From JAGXQV01 sp964527565 (GTDB lineage Bacteria; Pseudomonadota; Gammaproteobacteria; Burkholderiales; Sulfuricellaceae), in contig CAZGOY010000030.1 in assembly GCA_964527565.1 (NCBI GenBank), forward strand, positions 1-42,134: DNA of 42,134 nucleotides. The letters are read 5' to 3'. Position 1 is the stretch's first letter; every line of letters starts with the position of its first letter. Both the position numbers and the translations under genes were made by a program. Shown piece by piece: positions 1 to 8,260 of the stretch. The notes beneath the pieces were generated by a model. The model was not told where the DNA came from, searched no databases, and was given only the letters and a program-made list of their open reading frames with translations.

Positions 1-46
1 CACGATATTTGACCATCCGCGCAGCAAAGAACATCGCGATTGGTGA

Positions 47-928
47 CCAGGCTCAATAGACCCGGCGATAAGCACAGGCGCCATAACCGGCATCCTGAAA
101 GCCTCGTCCAACGGCGCGGCGAACAGCCTGGAAAGCACACTGGCCGCACTGGGCAAGATATTCGGCAAGACTTATACAGCCGGACAAACAACCCGCGACA
201 TACTTTACGACAACCTCCAAGACCTTCAAGCAGCCGCATCTTCCGCCGGAGCCGGGCCACTAACGGTAACCGCCCTCACCAGCAAAAGCGCCTCGGAGAT
301 AGCCGCGCAAGCCCGACAAGACACCCCGGAAGGACTCGCCTGGCGCTACGCCCTGGAGCAACTCAACCCCTTCGCCGTCACCGGCAACGCCAGCCTTTAT
401 AGCGCGCACAACGCCGGCGGCGAACTCGACCTTTACCACCCCGCCAGCGGCACCGGCAGCCTCACCGAACGCTACCTGACCGACCGGGCCGACATGCTGT
501 CGTGGAAGGTGCAGTACGACACCACCGACCACGCCTATACCCCGGACTGGAACACCGACAGCGTATCCGGCGACTGGGATTACATCGACCAAGGCACACA
601 CATCGACGGCGCCCCCCTGCAACTATCGATAGACGGCAACGGCGTAACCCTGTTCACCGACCACCAGATCGTCTTCGGCGACAACGGCGCCAATACCTAC
701 CTCATCAACCCCGGCAACGACACCATTCTCGACACCGACGGCCAGGGCAGCATCGTCTACAACGGCGTTACCCTAACCGGCGGCACCCAGATCAGCAGCA
801 ACTACTGGCGCGGCGCCAACAACGACTACATCGTCTGCGGCAGCGGTCGCGATGTGGTTTACTCGGGCGGCATGAGCGACACCATCGACGTCGCGGCGAA
901 CGATTGCGCGTGGCAACGCGTGGCGTGA
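47..928 (+). pseudogene. Eroded RTX protein fragment (shared module remnant)
   Basis: In one frame from about position 47 to the TGA at 926-928 the translation follows the middle of the downstream RTX lipase (1614-4208), beginning with IDPAISTGAITGILKASSNG and running through the GELDLYHPASGTGSL and DYIDQGTHIDGAPLQ segments. It has no N-terminal enzymatic domain; an in-frame TGA at 44-46 blocks it upstream. It also carries two internal deletions. After DHQIVFGD it jumps straight to NTYLINPG, skipping the calcium-binding nonapeptides. After YWRGANN it jumps to DYIVCGSGRDVV, skipping about 130 residues. The end (WQRVA) resembles the short tails of the two other truncated RTX proteins. It is best read as a decayed cassette of the array; a short translated product from the ATG at 494 is possible but unlikely to be functional. 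Confidence 0.8.
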
Positions 929-1144
929 CGGTACCCAAAATCACCGTCAAACCGGAAGCGGAAAACGGCCATACCTGTCACTAGTGACAGCTAGGAATTT
1001 TCCTGGAAGAGGGTAACCTCGTGCCGTCGAGCAACATTATCGAAACAAGCCGGAGGGCGTATGAGCCTTGTCCTGATGTTTATTTACTGGGTAGCGATAC
1101 CCGTCTTCGCCCTCTATGCCGGGCGCGGCTTGTTGCGTCGCGCC
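926..1144 (+). repeat. Duplicated cassette junction, copy A
   Basis: From the stop codon of the RTX fragment into the first 28 codons of the small membrane protein at 1061, the sequence is nearly identical to 7401-7620, with one 1-bp indel near the start and scattered substitutions. The duplicated unit spans RTX stop, intergenic region, 16-bp palindrome, ribosome binding site and the start of the immunity-like gene, so it marks a cassette boundary. Confidence 0.9.
975..990. promoter_or_regulatory. 16-bp perfect palindrome, copy A
   Basis: CTGTCACTAGTGACAG is a perfect palindrome directly followed by an imperfect dyad (CTAGGAA/TTCCTGG). The same palindrome is at 7451-7466. It sits about 70 bp upstream of the small membrane protein start and could be an operator or recombination site; the function is not known. 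Confidence 0.5.
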
Positions 1145-1612
1145 AGAAAGCCATATGCCAGAGCGTTGCTCAAGTTCATCGGCGCGGCGTTGTTTCTGGG
1201 CTGGTTCTGGCTGATCCTCGGAAAACAGTTGTGGCTCGACCATCAGGTGCGGGAACTCTGCGCCAAGGATGGCGGGATCAGGGTGTATGAGACGGTGACG
1301 CTGCCTGCGGAGAAGTTCGAGCAATTTAAGCGGGTAAATTTCATATTTCCAAATAAATCTCAATTAAAACGGTTTGATGAATTTTACTATGAATCTGAAG
1401 ATCGTTATCTCCGAGGAGGTAACTTCAATATATTACGAATGCAGTATCGAATTGTTAGGCGAAGCGATGGAAAAATGCTTGGGGAGAGCATCCGCTACGG
1501 GTGTGCAGGGGGGGGATTGCCCGGACCATGGCATCACTCAAGCTTCATGTGCCCCGATCCAGTCAGCCAGCCGTCAAATTTTGAATCATTAATTTTTGTA
1601 AAGGGAGAGTGA
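1061..1612 (+). CDS. Small two-TM membrane protein, candidate immunity protein for the lipase-RTX protein
   Basis: This 183-residue protein has two hydrophobic segments (about residues 2-20 and 37-54) separated by a strongly basic loop (RRARKPYAR). By the positive-inside rule both ends and the roughly 120-residue C-terminal domain should face the periplasm. It shares with the protein at 7707-8252 the pattern LCA-x3-G-x2-VY-x4-LPAE (Cys67 here) and a later RYG/RYW segment, so the two form a family, and both stand immediately before a lipase-RTX gene. A GGAGG ribosome binding site lies at 1051-1055. The stop is followed one base later by the lipase start, so the two are surely co-transcribed. 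I do not recognise a named family. The immunity role is inferred from pairing, topology and analogy to lipase effector/immunity pairs. Confidence 0.7.
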   Translation: MSLVLMFIYWVAIPVFALYAGRGLLRRARKPYARALLKFIGAALFLGWFWLILGKQLWLDHQVRELCAKDGGIRVYETVTLPAEKFEQFKRVNFIFPNKSQLKRFDEFYYESEDRYLRGGNFNILRMQYRIVRRSDGKMLGESIRYGCAGGGLPGPWHHSSFMCPDPVSQPSNFESLIFVKGE

Positions 1613-1613
1613 A

Positions 1614-4208
1614 ATGAGCGTAATTACCGAGTCTTACAGTCAAGCTGGACTTGCTCTTGCAGCATATTCCACTTTATCCACTGGAATATCAGGTGATGCC
1701 TATATAAGTGCTTTGAAAGACGACGGCAAAGGCATGACTGCCACCCAAGCCGCGGATTTCGCCTCCCGATGGACGGTTGTCGGCACACCCTACAACGACG
1801 TAGTCACCGGCGTTTATGCCGTTGTATTCCAGGAAATCGCCACCGGCAAAAAAGCCCTCGCCATACGCGGCACCCAAGGCGCCACCGACTACCTTGCGGA
1901 CTACTTCATCCTGAACGGCGTCCCCCCGCAACTCAACCCGCAATACCAGTCGCTCAAGGGCAAGGTAATGGCATGGCTGGGGGACGGCACCCTCGCACCG
2001 GGCTTCACCGTCAGCGGCCATTCCCTCGGCGGCTATCTTGCCGCCGGACTGGTAGCCGACTTTTCCGCCAGCATCGACCACGCCTACCTCTACAACGCAC
2101 CGGGCAACAACAGCCTGGTGACCCAGATCATGCAAGCGCTGGGAATCGTCCCCACACCGGACGCCGCAAAAATCACCAGTTTGCGCGCGGATGAAGGCAT
2201 CTCCCCGATTGCGGAATTGGGCAATGATTTCTCGTCCCCCATCCCCATCCATATCGAAAACCAGTTTGACCCCAGCCTGATCTTATCCGCGCCGCTCGCG
2301 ATGAATCACAGCCAGCAGGTTCTGACCGACTCCCTCGCCGTCTACACCCTCATAGCCAGGATAGATCCGGCAATAAGCACAGGCGCCATAACCGGCATCC
2401 TGAAAGCCTCCTCCAACGGCGCGGCGAACAGCCTGGAAAGCGCGCTGGCCGCGCTGGGCAAGATATTCGGCAAGACTTACACAACGGCACAAACAACCCG
2501 CGACATACTTTACGACAACCTCAACGACCTCCAGGCAGCGATCACATCCTCTGGCGCCGGGGCACTAACGGTGACCTCCCTCGCCGACAAAACCGCATCG
2601 GAGATTGCCAGCCTGGCCAAAACCGACATCGCCTACCGCTACGCCCTGAACGAACTCACCCCCTTCGCCGTCACCGGCAACGACAGCCTTTATGCCGCGC
2701 ACAACAGCGGCGGCGAACTCGACCTTTACCACCCCGCCAGCGGCACCGGCAGCCTCACCGACCTCTATCTCGCCGACCGTGCCGCCATGCTGTCGTGGAA
2801 GATACAGTACGACACCACCGACCACGCCTATACCCCGGACTGGAACACCGACAGCGTATCCGGCGACTGGGATTACATCGACCAAGGCACGCTCATCGAC
2901 GGCGCCCCCCTGCAACTATCGATAGACGGCGAAGGCGTAACCCTGTTCACCGACCACCAGATCGTCTTCGGCGACAGCAACGACAACACCCTCACCGGCA
3001 GCGGCGACACCGACCACCTCTACGGCGGAGCCGGAGCCGACACCCTCACCGGGAACGCCGGCGCCGACTACCTCGAAGGTGGCTCGGGCATCGACACCTA
3101 CCTCATCAACCCCGGCGACGGCAACGACACCCTGCTCGACACCGACGGCCAGGGCAGCATTATTTACAACGGCACAGCGCTAACCGGCGGCACCCAAATC
3201 AGCACCAATTATTGGCGCGGCGCCAACAACGTCAGCTACAGCCTGCTTGCCACCGGCAGCAGCCAGGACCTCCTGATCGACACCGGCGCCGAGCGCCTCA
3301 CCGTCAAAGACTTCACCAGCGGCGAACTGGGCATCGCCCTCCCCGGCGGCACCCCGCCGCCGTCCGGGCAGACCGCCACCGGCTTCAACATCTACGGCGA
3401 CCTCACCCCCTACCAGATGCCGTGGGACTACTATTTGTGGCTCGCCTATCCCACCTGGCCCTACCTGTTCGACGTCAACGGCAACCTGGTCCACAGCACC
3501 GTCCCCATGCCGTACTTCGCCGACAAGATATTCGACAGCGCAGGCGACGACAACATCTACGCCGGACACGGCCTCAACGTCATCTACGCCACCAAGGGCG
3601 GCAACAACTACATCGAAAGCGGCGCCAACGACGACTACATCGTCGGCGGCAGCGGACGCGACGTGGTTTTCTCGGGCGGCATGAGCGACACCATCGATGT
3701 CGCGGGCGGCAACGACATCGTCTACGGCGCCGACGGCGGCGACGTCGTCGAAGGCGGCGCGGGCGACGACTACCTGGTGGGCGGCAGCGGCGCCGACGCG
3801 CTCAACGGCGGCGACGGAAACGACCAGGTATACGGGAGCGACCCGATGGCGTGGCAGGAAGCCGTGGCAGAAAACGACAGCGGCGTATCCGGGCAAGGCG
3901 AATTGCTGGCAGGTGGGGGCGGCAACGACCTCGTCGTCGGCAGCCAGACCAACGACGCCCTGCTGGGCGGCGCGGGACAAGACCAGCTTGCCGGACGCGC
4001 CGGCGACGACATCCTGCTGGGCGATTCCGGGCTGGATTTTGCGGTACCGCCGCTGAGCGCATTCGACATGATCATCGGCACGACGAATTGGCCGATAGGA
4101 ACGTACAACAACTTCCATTCGCCGTATACCACGGCGCCCATGCTCAATCTCCAGTTCCAGAGGATCGATCATGGAGCGAATGACCACGAGTGGCGGAACA
4201 TCGCGTAA
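1614..4208 (+). CDS. Lipase-domain RTX protein, C-terminally truncated
   Basis: The 864-residue protein begins with a class-3-lipase-like alpha/beta-hydrolase domain of about 240 residues: ALAIRGT at 81-87, the nucleophile elbow GHSLG with Ser137, and a likely catalytic His232 in AMNHS. A linker (about 240-320) follows, then the shared RTX module. That module has glycine-rich nonapeptides such as LYGGAGADTL and YLEGGSGID, an aromatic stretch around TPYQMPWDYYLW, and a second nonapeptide block. It stops at HEWRNIA and lacks the long RTX tract and C-terminal secretion domain present at 8261-13800, so type I export of this product is doubtful. The AGGGAGAG ribosome binding site lies inside the end of the upstream small gene. 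The likely activity is phospholipid or triglyceride hydrolysis. The truncation suggests a silent cassette rather than a complete effector. Confidence 0.85.
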   Translation: MSVITESYSQAGLALAAYSTLSTGISGDAYISALKDDGKGMTATQAADFASRWTVVGTPYNDVVTGVYAVVFQEIATGKKALAIRGTQGATDYLADYFILNGVPPQLNPQYQSLKGKVMAWLGDGTLAPGFTVSGHSLGGYLAAGLVADFSASIDHAYLYNAPGNNSLVTQIMQALGIVPTPDAAKITSLRADEGISPIAELGNDFSSPIPIHIENQFDPSLILSAPLAMNHSQQVLTDSLAVYTLIARIDPAISTGAITGILKASSNGAANSLESALAALGKIFGKTYTTAQTTRDILYDNLNDLQAAITSSGAGALTVTSLADKTASEIASLAKTDIAYRYALNELTPFAVTGNDSLYAAHNSGGELDLYHPASGTGSLTDLYLADRAAMLSWKIQYDTTDHAYTPDWNTDSVSGDWDYIDQGTLIDGAPLQLSIDGEGVTLFTDHQIVFGDSNDNTLTGSGDTDHLYGGAGADTLTGNAGADYLEGGSGIDTYLINPGDGNDTLLDTDGQGSIIYNGTALTGGTQISTNYWRGANNVSYSLLATGSSQDLLIDTGAERLTVKDFTSGELGIALPGGTPPPSGQTATGFNIYGDLTPYQMPWDYYLWLAYPTWPYLFDVNGNLVHSTVPMPYFADKIFDSAGDDNIYAGHGLNVIYATKGGNNYIESGANDDYIVGGSGRDVVFSGGMSDTIDVAGGNDIVYGADGGDVVEGGAGDDYLVGGSGADALNGGDGNDQVYGSDPMAWQEAVAENDSGVSGQGELLAGGGGNDLVVGSQTNDALLGGAGQDQLAGRAGDDILLGDSGLDFAVPPLSAFDMIIGTTNWPIGTYNNFHSPYTTAPMLNLQFQRIDHGANDHEWRNIA
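2574..4174 (+). repeat. Shared RTX module, copy 1
   Basis: This 1.6 kb stretch aligns without indels to 9200-10800 at a constant offset of 6626 bp and looks nearly identical by eye. Its central part (2697-3985) also matches 5994-7282 at offset 3297. Identity begins at ACCTCCCTCGCCG and ends just after AGGATCGATCATGG, where the genes diverge abruptly. Confidence 0.9.
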
Positions 4209-4307
4209 AGATATCCACGAAGAGCCGAGAATCGTTATAACAACAGCCAACTGGTCACATTTGCGCCAGAATTTGCAAGACATGTAGAAACAGAGTGCAA
4301 AACATTA

Positions 4308-4988
4308 ATGACGCCAACCCCATTTCAGGTTCATAGAGCTAAAAGAAACCCCATAAAGCAATGGCTGGCCGCCCTGTTTCTTTTATCCGTGTTCGGTGGA
4401 CTCTTACTCTTCTTGCACTCCAGTCCATTGCAGAGCGACGAGAAAATGATCGCACATTTCTACGCACATCGTGCGGAGATTGAGGAACTGGTTAAACGCT
4501 ATCGGAAATGGGAGCCGTCAACCCAGATTCCAGTCTGGCACTTCGTGCCAGAGAACAAGGCGCTGTTGGAAAAAGCGAGGGTGAAACGAGTAAAAGATTT
4601 GATTCCAGTTTGGCCGCCAAATCCCTATTCGGTGGAATCGGCCAGGCAATTTAGCGCGCTTATTAGAGCCGGAAAAATGAAGAATGTCATACCGTATTCG
4701 AGCATCGGCGTCGAATTGGTGGACGAACAGAGGCCGGATAAATACAGCGGCTTTGTACTGATTTCAGCCGGGTGGCAGCGGATATTCAAGGAATTGGTTT
4801 ATTTTCCGGAAATCCCGAAAATCGAACAGGGAAAATTAATTTTTCCGGCAGATTCAACTGGGCGGTGGCGACATACAAGACGTGTTTTCCCCACTCTCAA
4901 CGACTACCCGCCAGACTGGAAGAAGGGCGAATGCGTGTATCGGCAATTCGAGGCGCAATGGTTTATTTATATGTGTATAACGTATTAA
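4308..4988 (+). CDS. Single-TM periplasmic protein, candidate immunity protein for the lysozyme-like RTX protein
   Basis: This 226-residue protein has a basic N-terminus (HRAKRNPIKQW), one hydrophobic segment at about residues 20-38 and a roughly 185-residue hydrophilic domain predicted to be periplasmic. It shows no visible similarity to the two small proteins that precede the lipase-RTX genes, matching the fact that its downstream partner has a different enzymatic domain. It ends 15 bp before the RTX gene at 5004, whose AAGGAG ribosome binding site lies in the gap. Base composition is clearly lower in GC than the RTX modules. I do not recognise the family. An immunity role against a peptidoglycan-degrading toxin is inferred from position and topology only. 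The start at 4308 has no clear ribosome binding site. Confidence 0.65.
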   Translation: MTPTPFQVHRAKRNPIKQWLAALFLLSVFGGLLLFLHSSPLQSDEKMIAHFYAHRAEIEELVKRYRKWEPSTQIPVWHFVPENKALLEKARVKRVKDLIPVWPPNPYSVESARQFSALIRAGKMKNVIPYSSIGVELVDEQRPDKYSGFVLISAGWQRIFKELVYFPEIPKIEQGKLIFPADSTGRWRHTRRVFPTLNDYPPDWKKGECVYRQFEAQWFIYMCITY

Positions 4989-5003
4989 CCAAGGAGAACT
5001 GAC

Positions 5004-7403
5004 ATGGCATCGATAGCATATGCAATTGAAGCAACAACGGGGCAATATGACGCGACGGCATTGGCTTATATCAATGGATTGAAAGACAAGATCAATCCCG
5101 CTGCCGCTATTCTTGGCATATCCGCAGCCGCAATCGCCGGCGCAATGGCGGAAGAGAACCATGACTACGCCCATACGTCAGCCAAAGAATTACTGAATGA
5201 TAGTTTGGATCAATACGCAAAATCCGGCGTCAGTCCCGTGGTTTTTGCAGCTGAAGTTTCGTTATATGGTCTTCCAGTCGCCCTTGCCAATTTTGCCGTT
5301 CAGTTCGCCACCGGTACGCGCTCCCACGCCGAATGGGCCGCCGACTACGATGCCATAGGAGGCGCCGCCGGCGATATTGGGCATGTTCCCAGCGAACTGG
5401 ACAAGGCACTGCACCCCGTTTACATCGATCTCGGCCATGCCAATTTCAAGATGTCCACTGCCATCCGGCTGCTGAACGACACCAACAGGCAAGCCGACGT
5501 TGTCGCCTTGAGCCTGGATGGCTACAAAACCGACTACGCAGCGCTCGCACAAGACTTGATTAACCCCGCCAACGCAGTAACAGCCAAGCTCTACGGTCTG
5601 ATGCTCAAGGAAGCGCAAACGTGGTTTGAAAGTCACGGCGCCTGGGGTAGTAACTGGGCTGTTTTACCGCAAGAATTCAAGGATGCGCTGTATATTACCT
5701 ACGCCAATATCGGCCCACAAAGACTCGAAGAGAAGTACACCGCCCAGATCGCTGCCGGAAAACCTTATGAACCAATGCCTGGATTGGGCACCGCAGCGGG
5801 CATGAACCATCTGGCGAACGCAGTACAGGTCGGCACCGCCATTGACGACCCAACTTATGCCAGCACAGCGCTTGCCGTAAACATCACGGGTTCGATGACA
5901 GCCACCGCATTGGAAAACACTGACGCGGGGCTTGCTTATCGCTATGCGCTCACAAAACTTCATGGCGTCGCCCTGGTCGGTATAGATTACACGGCGCACA
6001 ACAGCGGCGGCGAACTCGACCTTTACCACCCCGCCAGCGGCACCGGCAGCCTCACCGACCTCTATCTCGCCGACCGTGCCGCCATGCTGTCGTGGAAGAT
6101 ACAGTACGACACCACCGACCACGCCTATACCCCGGACTGGAACACCGACAGCGTATCCGGCGACTGGGATTACATCGACCAAGGCACGCTCATCGACGGC
6201 GCCCCCCTGCAACTATCGATAGACGGCGAAGGCGTAACCCTGTTCACCGACCACCAGATCGTCTTCGGCGACAGCAACGACAACACCCTCACCGGCAGCG
6301 GCGACACCGACCACCTCTACGGCGGAGCCGGAGCCGACACCCTCACCGGGAACGCCGGCGCCGACTACCTCGAAGGTGGCTCGGGCATCGACACCTACCT
6401 CATCAACCCCGGCGACGGCAACGACACCCTGCTCGACACCGACGGCCAGGGCAGCATTATTTACAACGGCACAGCGCTAACCGGCGGCACCCAAATCAGC
6501 ACCAATTATTGGCGCGGCGCCAACAACGTCAGCTACAGCCTGCTTGCCACCGGCAGCAGCCAGGACCTCCTGATCGACACCGGCGCCGAGCGCCTCACCG
6601 TCAAAGACTTCGCCCCCGGCGAACTGGGCATCAGCCTTCCCGGCGGCACCCCGCCGCCGTCCGGGCAGACTGCCACCGGCTTCAACATCTACGGCGACCT
6701 CACCCCCTACCAGATGCCATGGGACTACTACCTATGGCTCGCCTACCCCACCTGGCCCTACCTGTTCGACGTCAACGGCAATTTGGTCCACAGCACCGTC
6801 CCCATGCCGTATTTCGCCGACAAGATATTCGACAGCGCGGGAGACGACAACATCTACGCCGGACACGGCCTCAACGTCATCTACGCCATGAAAGGCGGCA
6901 ACAACTACATCGAAAGCGGCGCCAACGACGACTACATCGTCGGCGGTAGCGGACGCGACGTGGTTTACTCGGGCGGCATGAGCGATACCATCGACGTCGC
7001 GGGCGGCAACGACATCGTCTACGGCGCCGACGGCGGCGACGTGGCCGAAGGCGGGGCGGGCAACGACTACCTGGTGGGCGGCAGCGGCGCCGACGCGCTC
7101 AACGGCGGCGACGGAAACGACCAGGTATACGGGAGCGACCCGATGGCGTGGCAGGAAGCCGTGGCAGAAAACGACAGCGGCGTATCCGGGCAAGGCGAAT
7201 TGCTGGCAGGTGGGGGCGGCAACGACCTCGTCGTCGGCAGCCAGACCAACGACGCCCTGCTGGGCGGCGCGGGACAAGACCAGGGAGACGACATCCTGCT
7301 TGCCAGCGGCGGCAGCCAAGACCTCCTGATCGATACCGGCGCCGAATTTAACAGGGTTGATCATGGGGCGGTAAACGAACCAGAGTGGCGATGCGTAGCG
7401 TGA
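5004..7403 (+). CDS. Lysozyme-like-domain RTX protein, C-terminally truncated
   Basis: The 799-residue protein has an N-terminal domain (about 1-330) unlike the two lipase-RTX proteins. Its pattern fits lysozyme-like muramidases. There is an acidic pair Glu50-Glu51 after a hydrophobic helix (GAMAEENHDY), then DLGHANFKMSTAIRLL at 142-157, which recalls the G-x-x-Q/N-x4-TA element of goose-type or phage-type muramidases. FKDALYITYANIG at 225-237 recalls the DALxVTYYNxG helix of that group. From about residue 331 the shared RTX module begins (AHNSGGELDLYHP). Near the C-terminus it is mosaic: after GAGQDQGDDILLA it reuses the motif SQDLLIDTGAE and ends NEPEWRCVA. It lacks the long C-terminal region of the last RTX gene. 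The muramidase call is a motif-level inference; RTX membership is certain. Confidence 0.8.
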   Translation: MASIAYAIEATTGQYDATALAYINGLKDKINPAAAILGISAAAIAGAMAEENHDYAHTSAKELLNDSLDQYAKSGVSPVVFAAEVSLYGLPVALANFAVQFATGTRSHAEWAADYDAIGGAAGDIGHVPSELDKALHPVYIDLGHANFKMSTAIRLLNDTNRQADVVALSLDGYKTDYAALAQDLINPANAVTAKLYGLMLKEAQTWFESHGAWGSNWAVLPQEFKDALYITYANIGPQRLEEKYTAQIAAGKPYEPMPGLGTAAGMNHLANAVQVGTAIDDPTYASTALAVNITGSMTATALENTDAGLAYRYALTKLHGVALVGIDYTAHNSGGELDLYHPASGTGSLTDLYLADRAAMLSWKIQYDTTDHAYTPDWNTDSVSGDWDYIDQGTLIDGAPLQLSIDGEGVTLFTDHQIVFGDSNDNTLTGSGDTDHLYGGAGADTLTGNAGADYLEGGSGIDTYLINPGDGNDTLLDTDGQGSIIYNGTALTGGTQISTNYWRGANNVSYSLLATGSSQDLLIDTGAERLTVKDFAPGELGISLPGGTPPPSGQTATGFNIYGDLTPYQMPWDYYLWLAYPTWPYLFDVNGNLVHSTVPMPYFADKIFDSAGDDNIYAGHGLNVIYAMKGGNNYIESGANDDYIVGGSGRDVVYSGGMSDTIDVAGGNDIVYGADGGDVAEGGAGNDYLVGGSGADALNGGDGNDQVYGSDPMAWQEAVAENDSGVSGQGELLAGGGGNDLVVGSQTNDALLGGAGQDQGDDILLASGGSQDLLIDTGAEFNRVDHGAVNEPEWRCVA
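5994..7282 (+). repeat. Shared RTX module, copy 2
   Basis: This stretch matches 2697-3985 (offset 3297) and 9323-10611 (offset 3329) with few substitutions. Identity starts abruptly at GCGCACAACAGCGGCGG, exactly where the unrelated N-terminal domain ends, and stops at GGGACAAGACCAG, where a short deletion joins it to GGAGACGACATCC. Confidence 0.9.
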
Positions 7404-7620
7404 CGGCAACCCAAAATCACCGTCAAACCGGAAGCGGAAAACGGCCATACCTGTCACTAGTGACAGCTAGGAATTTTCCTAGAAGAGGGTAACCTCATGC
7501 CGTCAAGCAACATTATCGGAATAACCCGGAGCGCGCATGAGCCTTGTCCTGATGTTCATATACTGGGTAGCGATACCCGTCTTCGCCCTCTACGCCGGGC
7601 GCGGCTTGTTGCGCCGCGCC
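7401..7620 (+). repeat. Duplicated cassette junction, copy B
   Basis: This is the second copy of 926-1144. It begins at the stop codon of the lysozyme-like RTX gene and ends after codon 28 of the broken small-protein gene, where homology to the intact gene at 1061 is lost. Confidence 0.9.
7451..7466. promoter_or_regulatory. 16-bp perfect palindrome, copy B
   Basis: The same CTGTCACTAGTGACAG palindrome as at 975-990. Here the following dyad is also perfect (CTAGGAA-TT-TTCCTAG, 7467-7482), giving two adjacent palindromes upstream of the broken small-protein gene. Confidence 0.5.
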
Positions 7621-7710
7621 GGAACCAATAACGACGGTTATTTTTCTCTCACCCAAGCTTCAGCTTTCGAACACCATGAGCGGTTTTTCACAGAAGGCGT
7701 CATGAAATGA
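7537..7710 (+). pseudogene. Truncated/chimeric copy of the two-TM candidate immunity protein
   Basis: The first 28 codons equal those of the small membrane protein at 1061 (MSLVLMFIYWVAIPVF onward). After LLRRA the sequence switches to an unrelated tail (GTNNDGYFSLTQASAFEHHE) and stops after 57 residues. Its stop overlaps the start of the next gene as ATGA at 7707-7710, so it may still be translated and couple translation into 7707-8252. It has lost the second TM and the periplasmic domain and should be non-functional as immunity. Confidence 0.7.
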
Positions 7711-8252
7711 TTGGCCTATCCATTTTGCTGGCGCTTGTTCTCTATGTTTGGCTGGCAAGGTTTGTCGCAAGACGCATGGAAAACCGGGTTACGAAATACA
7801 TAGTGATTGCCATATTTATTTTTGTTCCCTTGTGGGATGTCATACCTGGCAAGCTTTATTTCAACCATCTCTGTGCCACCGAAGCAGGGACTACAGTTTA
7901 TTCTGCGATAGAACTGCCTGCGGAATATTGGGATGCGCAGGGAAACCCGAGGTTTTTTAATGAGTATGGTGATCTTGAACGCGGTTTCCGGGTTAAGTGG
8001 CTTGATGAATCAAGTGGTCATGTTGAACGCTACTCATCGGTTTTTGCTGTTGACAAAGATACTTCACCGGTTAAAGAAAAAGGTAGCCAAAGGGTATTGG
8101 CAGAAATTATTACTTTCAGATATTGGGGGGGATGGGTAGCCAGGCATCTCAGCCCCCACAACACGGCAAATTCTTGTGAGTTTATTGGCGATTCAAATTT
8201 TAGCATCAGTTTATATAGTCAACTTTTCAAACCTGCATTTTCTTCCGAATAG
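7707..8252 (+). CDS. Small two-TM membrane protein, candidate immunity protein for the full-length lipase-RTX protein
   Basis: This 181-residue protein has hydrophobic segments at about 2-19 and 29-47 with a basic loop between (ARRMENRVTK), predicting a periplasmic C-terminal domain. It shares LCA-x3-G-x2-VY-x4-LPAE (Cys56) and a C-terminal FRYW segment with the protein at 1061-1612; elsewhere the two diverge, as expected for immunity proteins matched to different toxins. It overlaps the broken gene upstream by ATGA and ends 8 bp before the RTX gene at 8261, whose AGGAG ribosome binding site is in that gap. Base composition is lower in GC than the RTX modules. The immunity role is inferred. 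Confidence 0.7.
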   Translation: MIGLSILLALVLYVWLARFVARRMENRVTKYIVIAIFIFVPLWDVIPGKLYFNHLCATEAGTTVYSAIELPAEYWDAQGNPRFFNEYGDLERGFRVKWLDESSGHVERYSSVFAVDKDTSPVKEKGSQRVLAEIITFRYWGGWVARHLSPHNTANSCEFIGDSNFSISLYSQLFKPAFSSE

Positions 8253-8260
8253 GAGTAATC

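Noticed and set aside
1021..1290. Upstream overlapping frame starting MPSSNIIETS, also partly conserved at 7498
   Set aside because: It runs in another frame through the TM-encoding start of the small membrane protein. Its conservation is explained by the duplicated DNA, and the GGAGG site at 1051-1055 fits the 1061 start.
2795..4183. Long open frame (over 460 codons) overlapping the first lipase-RTX gene in another frame
   Set aside because: The product is almost only Arg, His, Pro and Gln, the typical shadow of GC-rich RTX repeats in a second frame; the same shadow occurs in every module copy.
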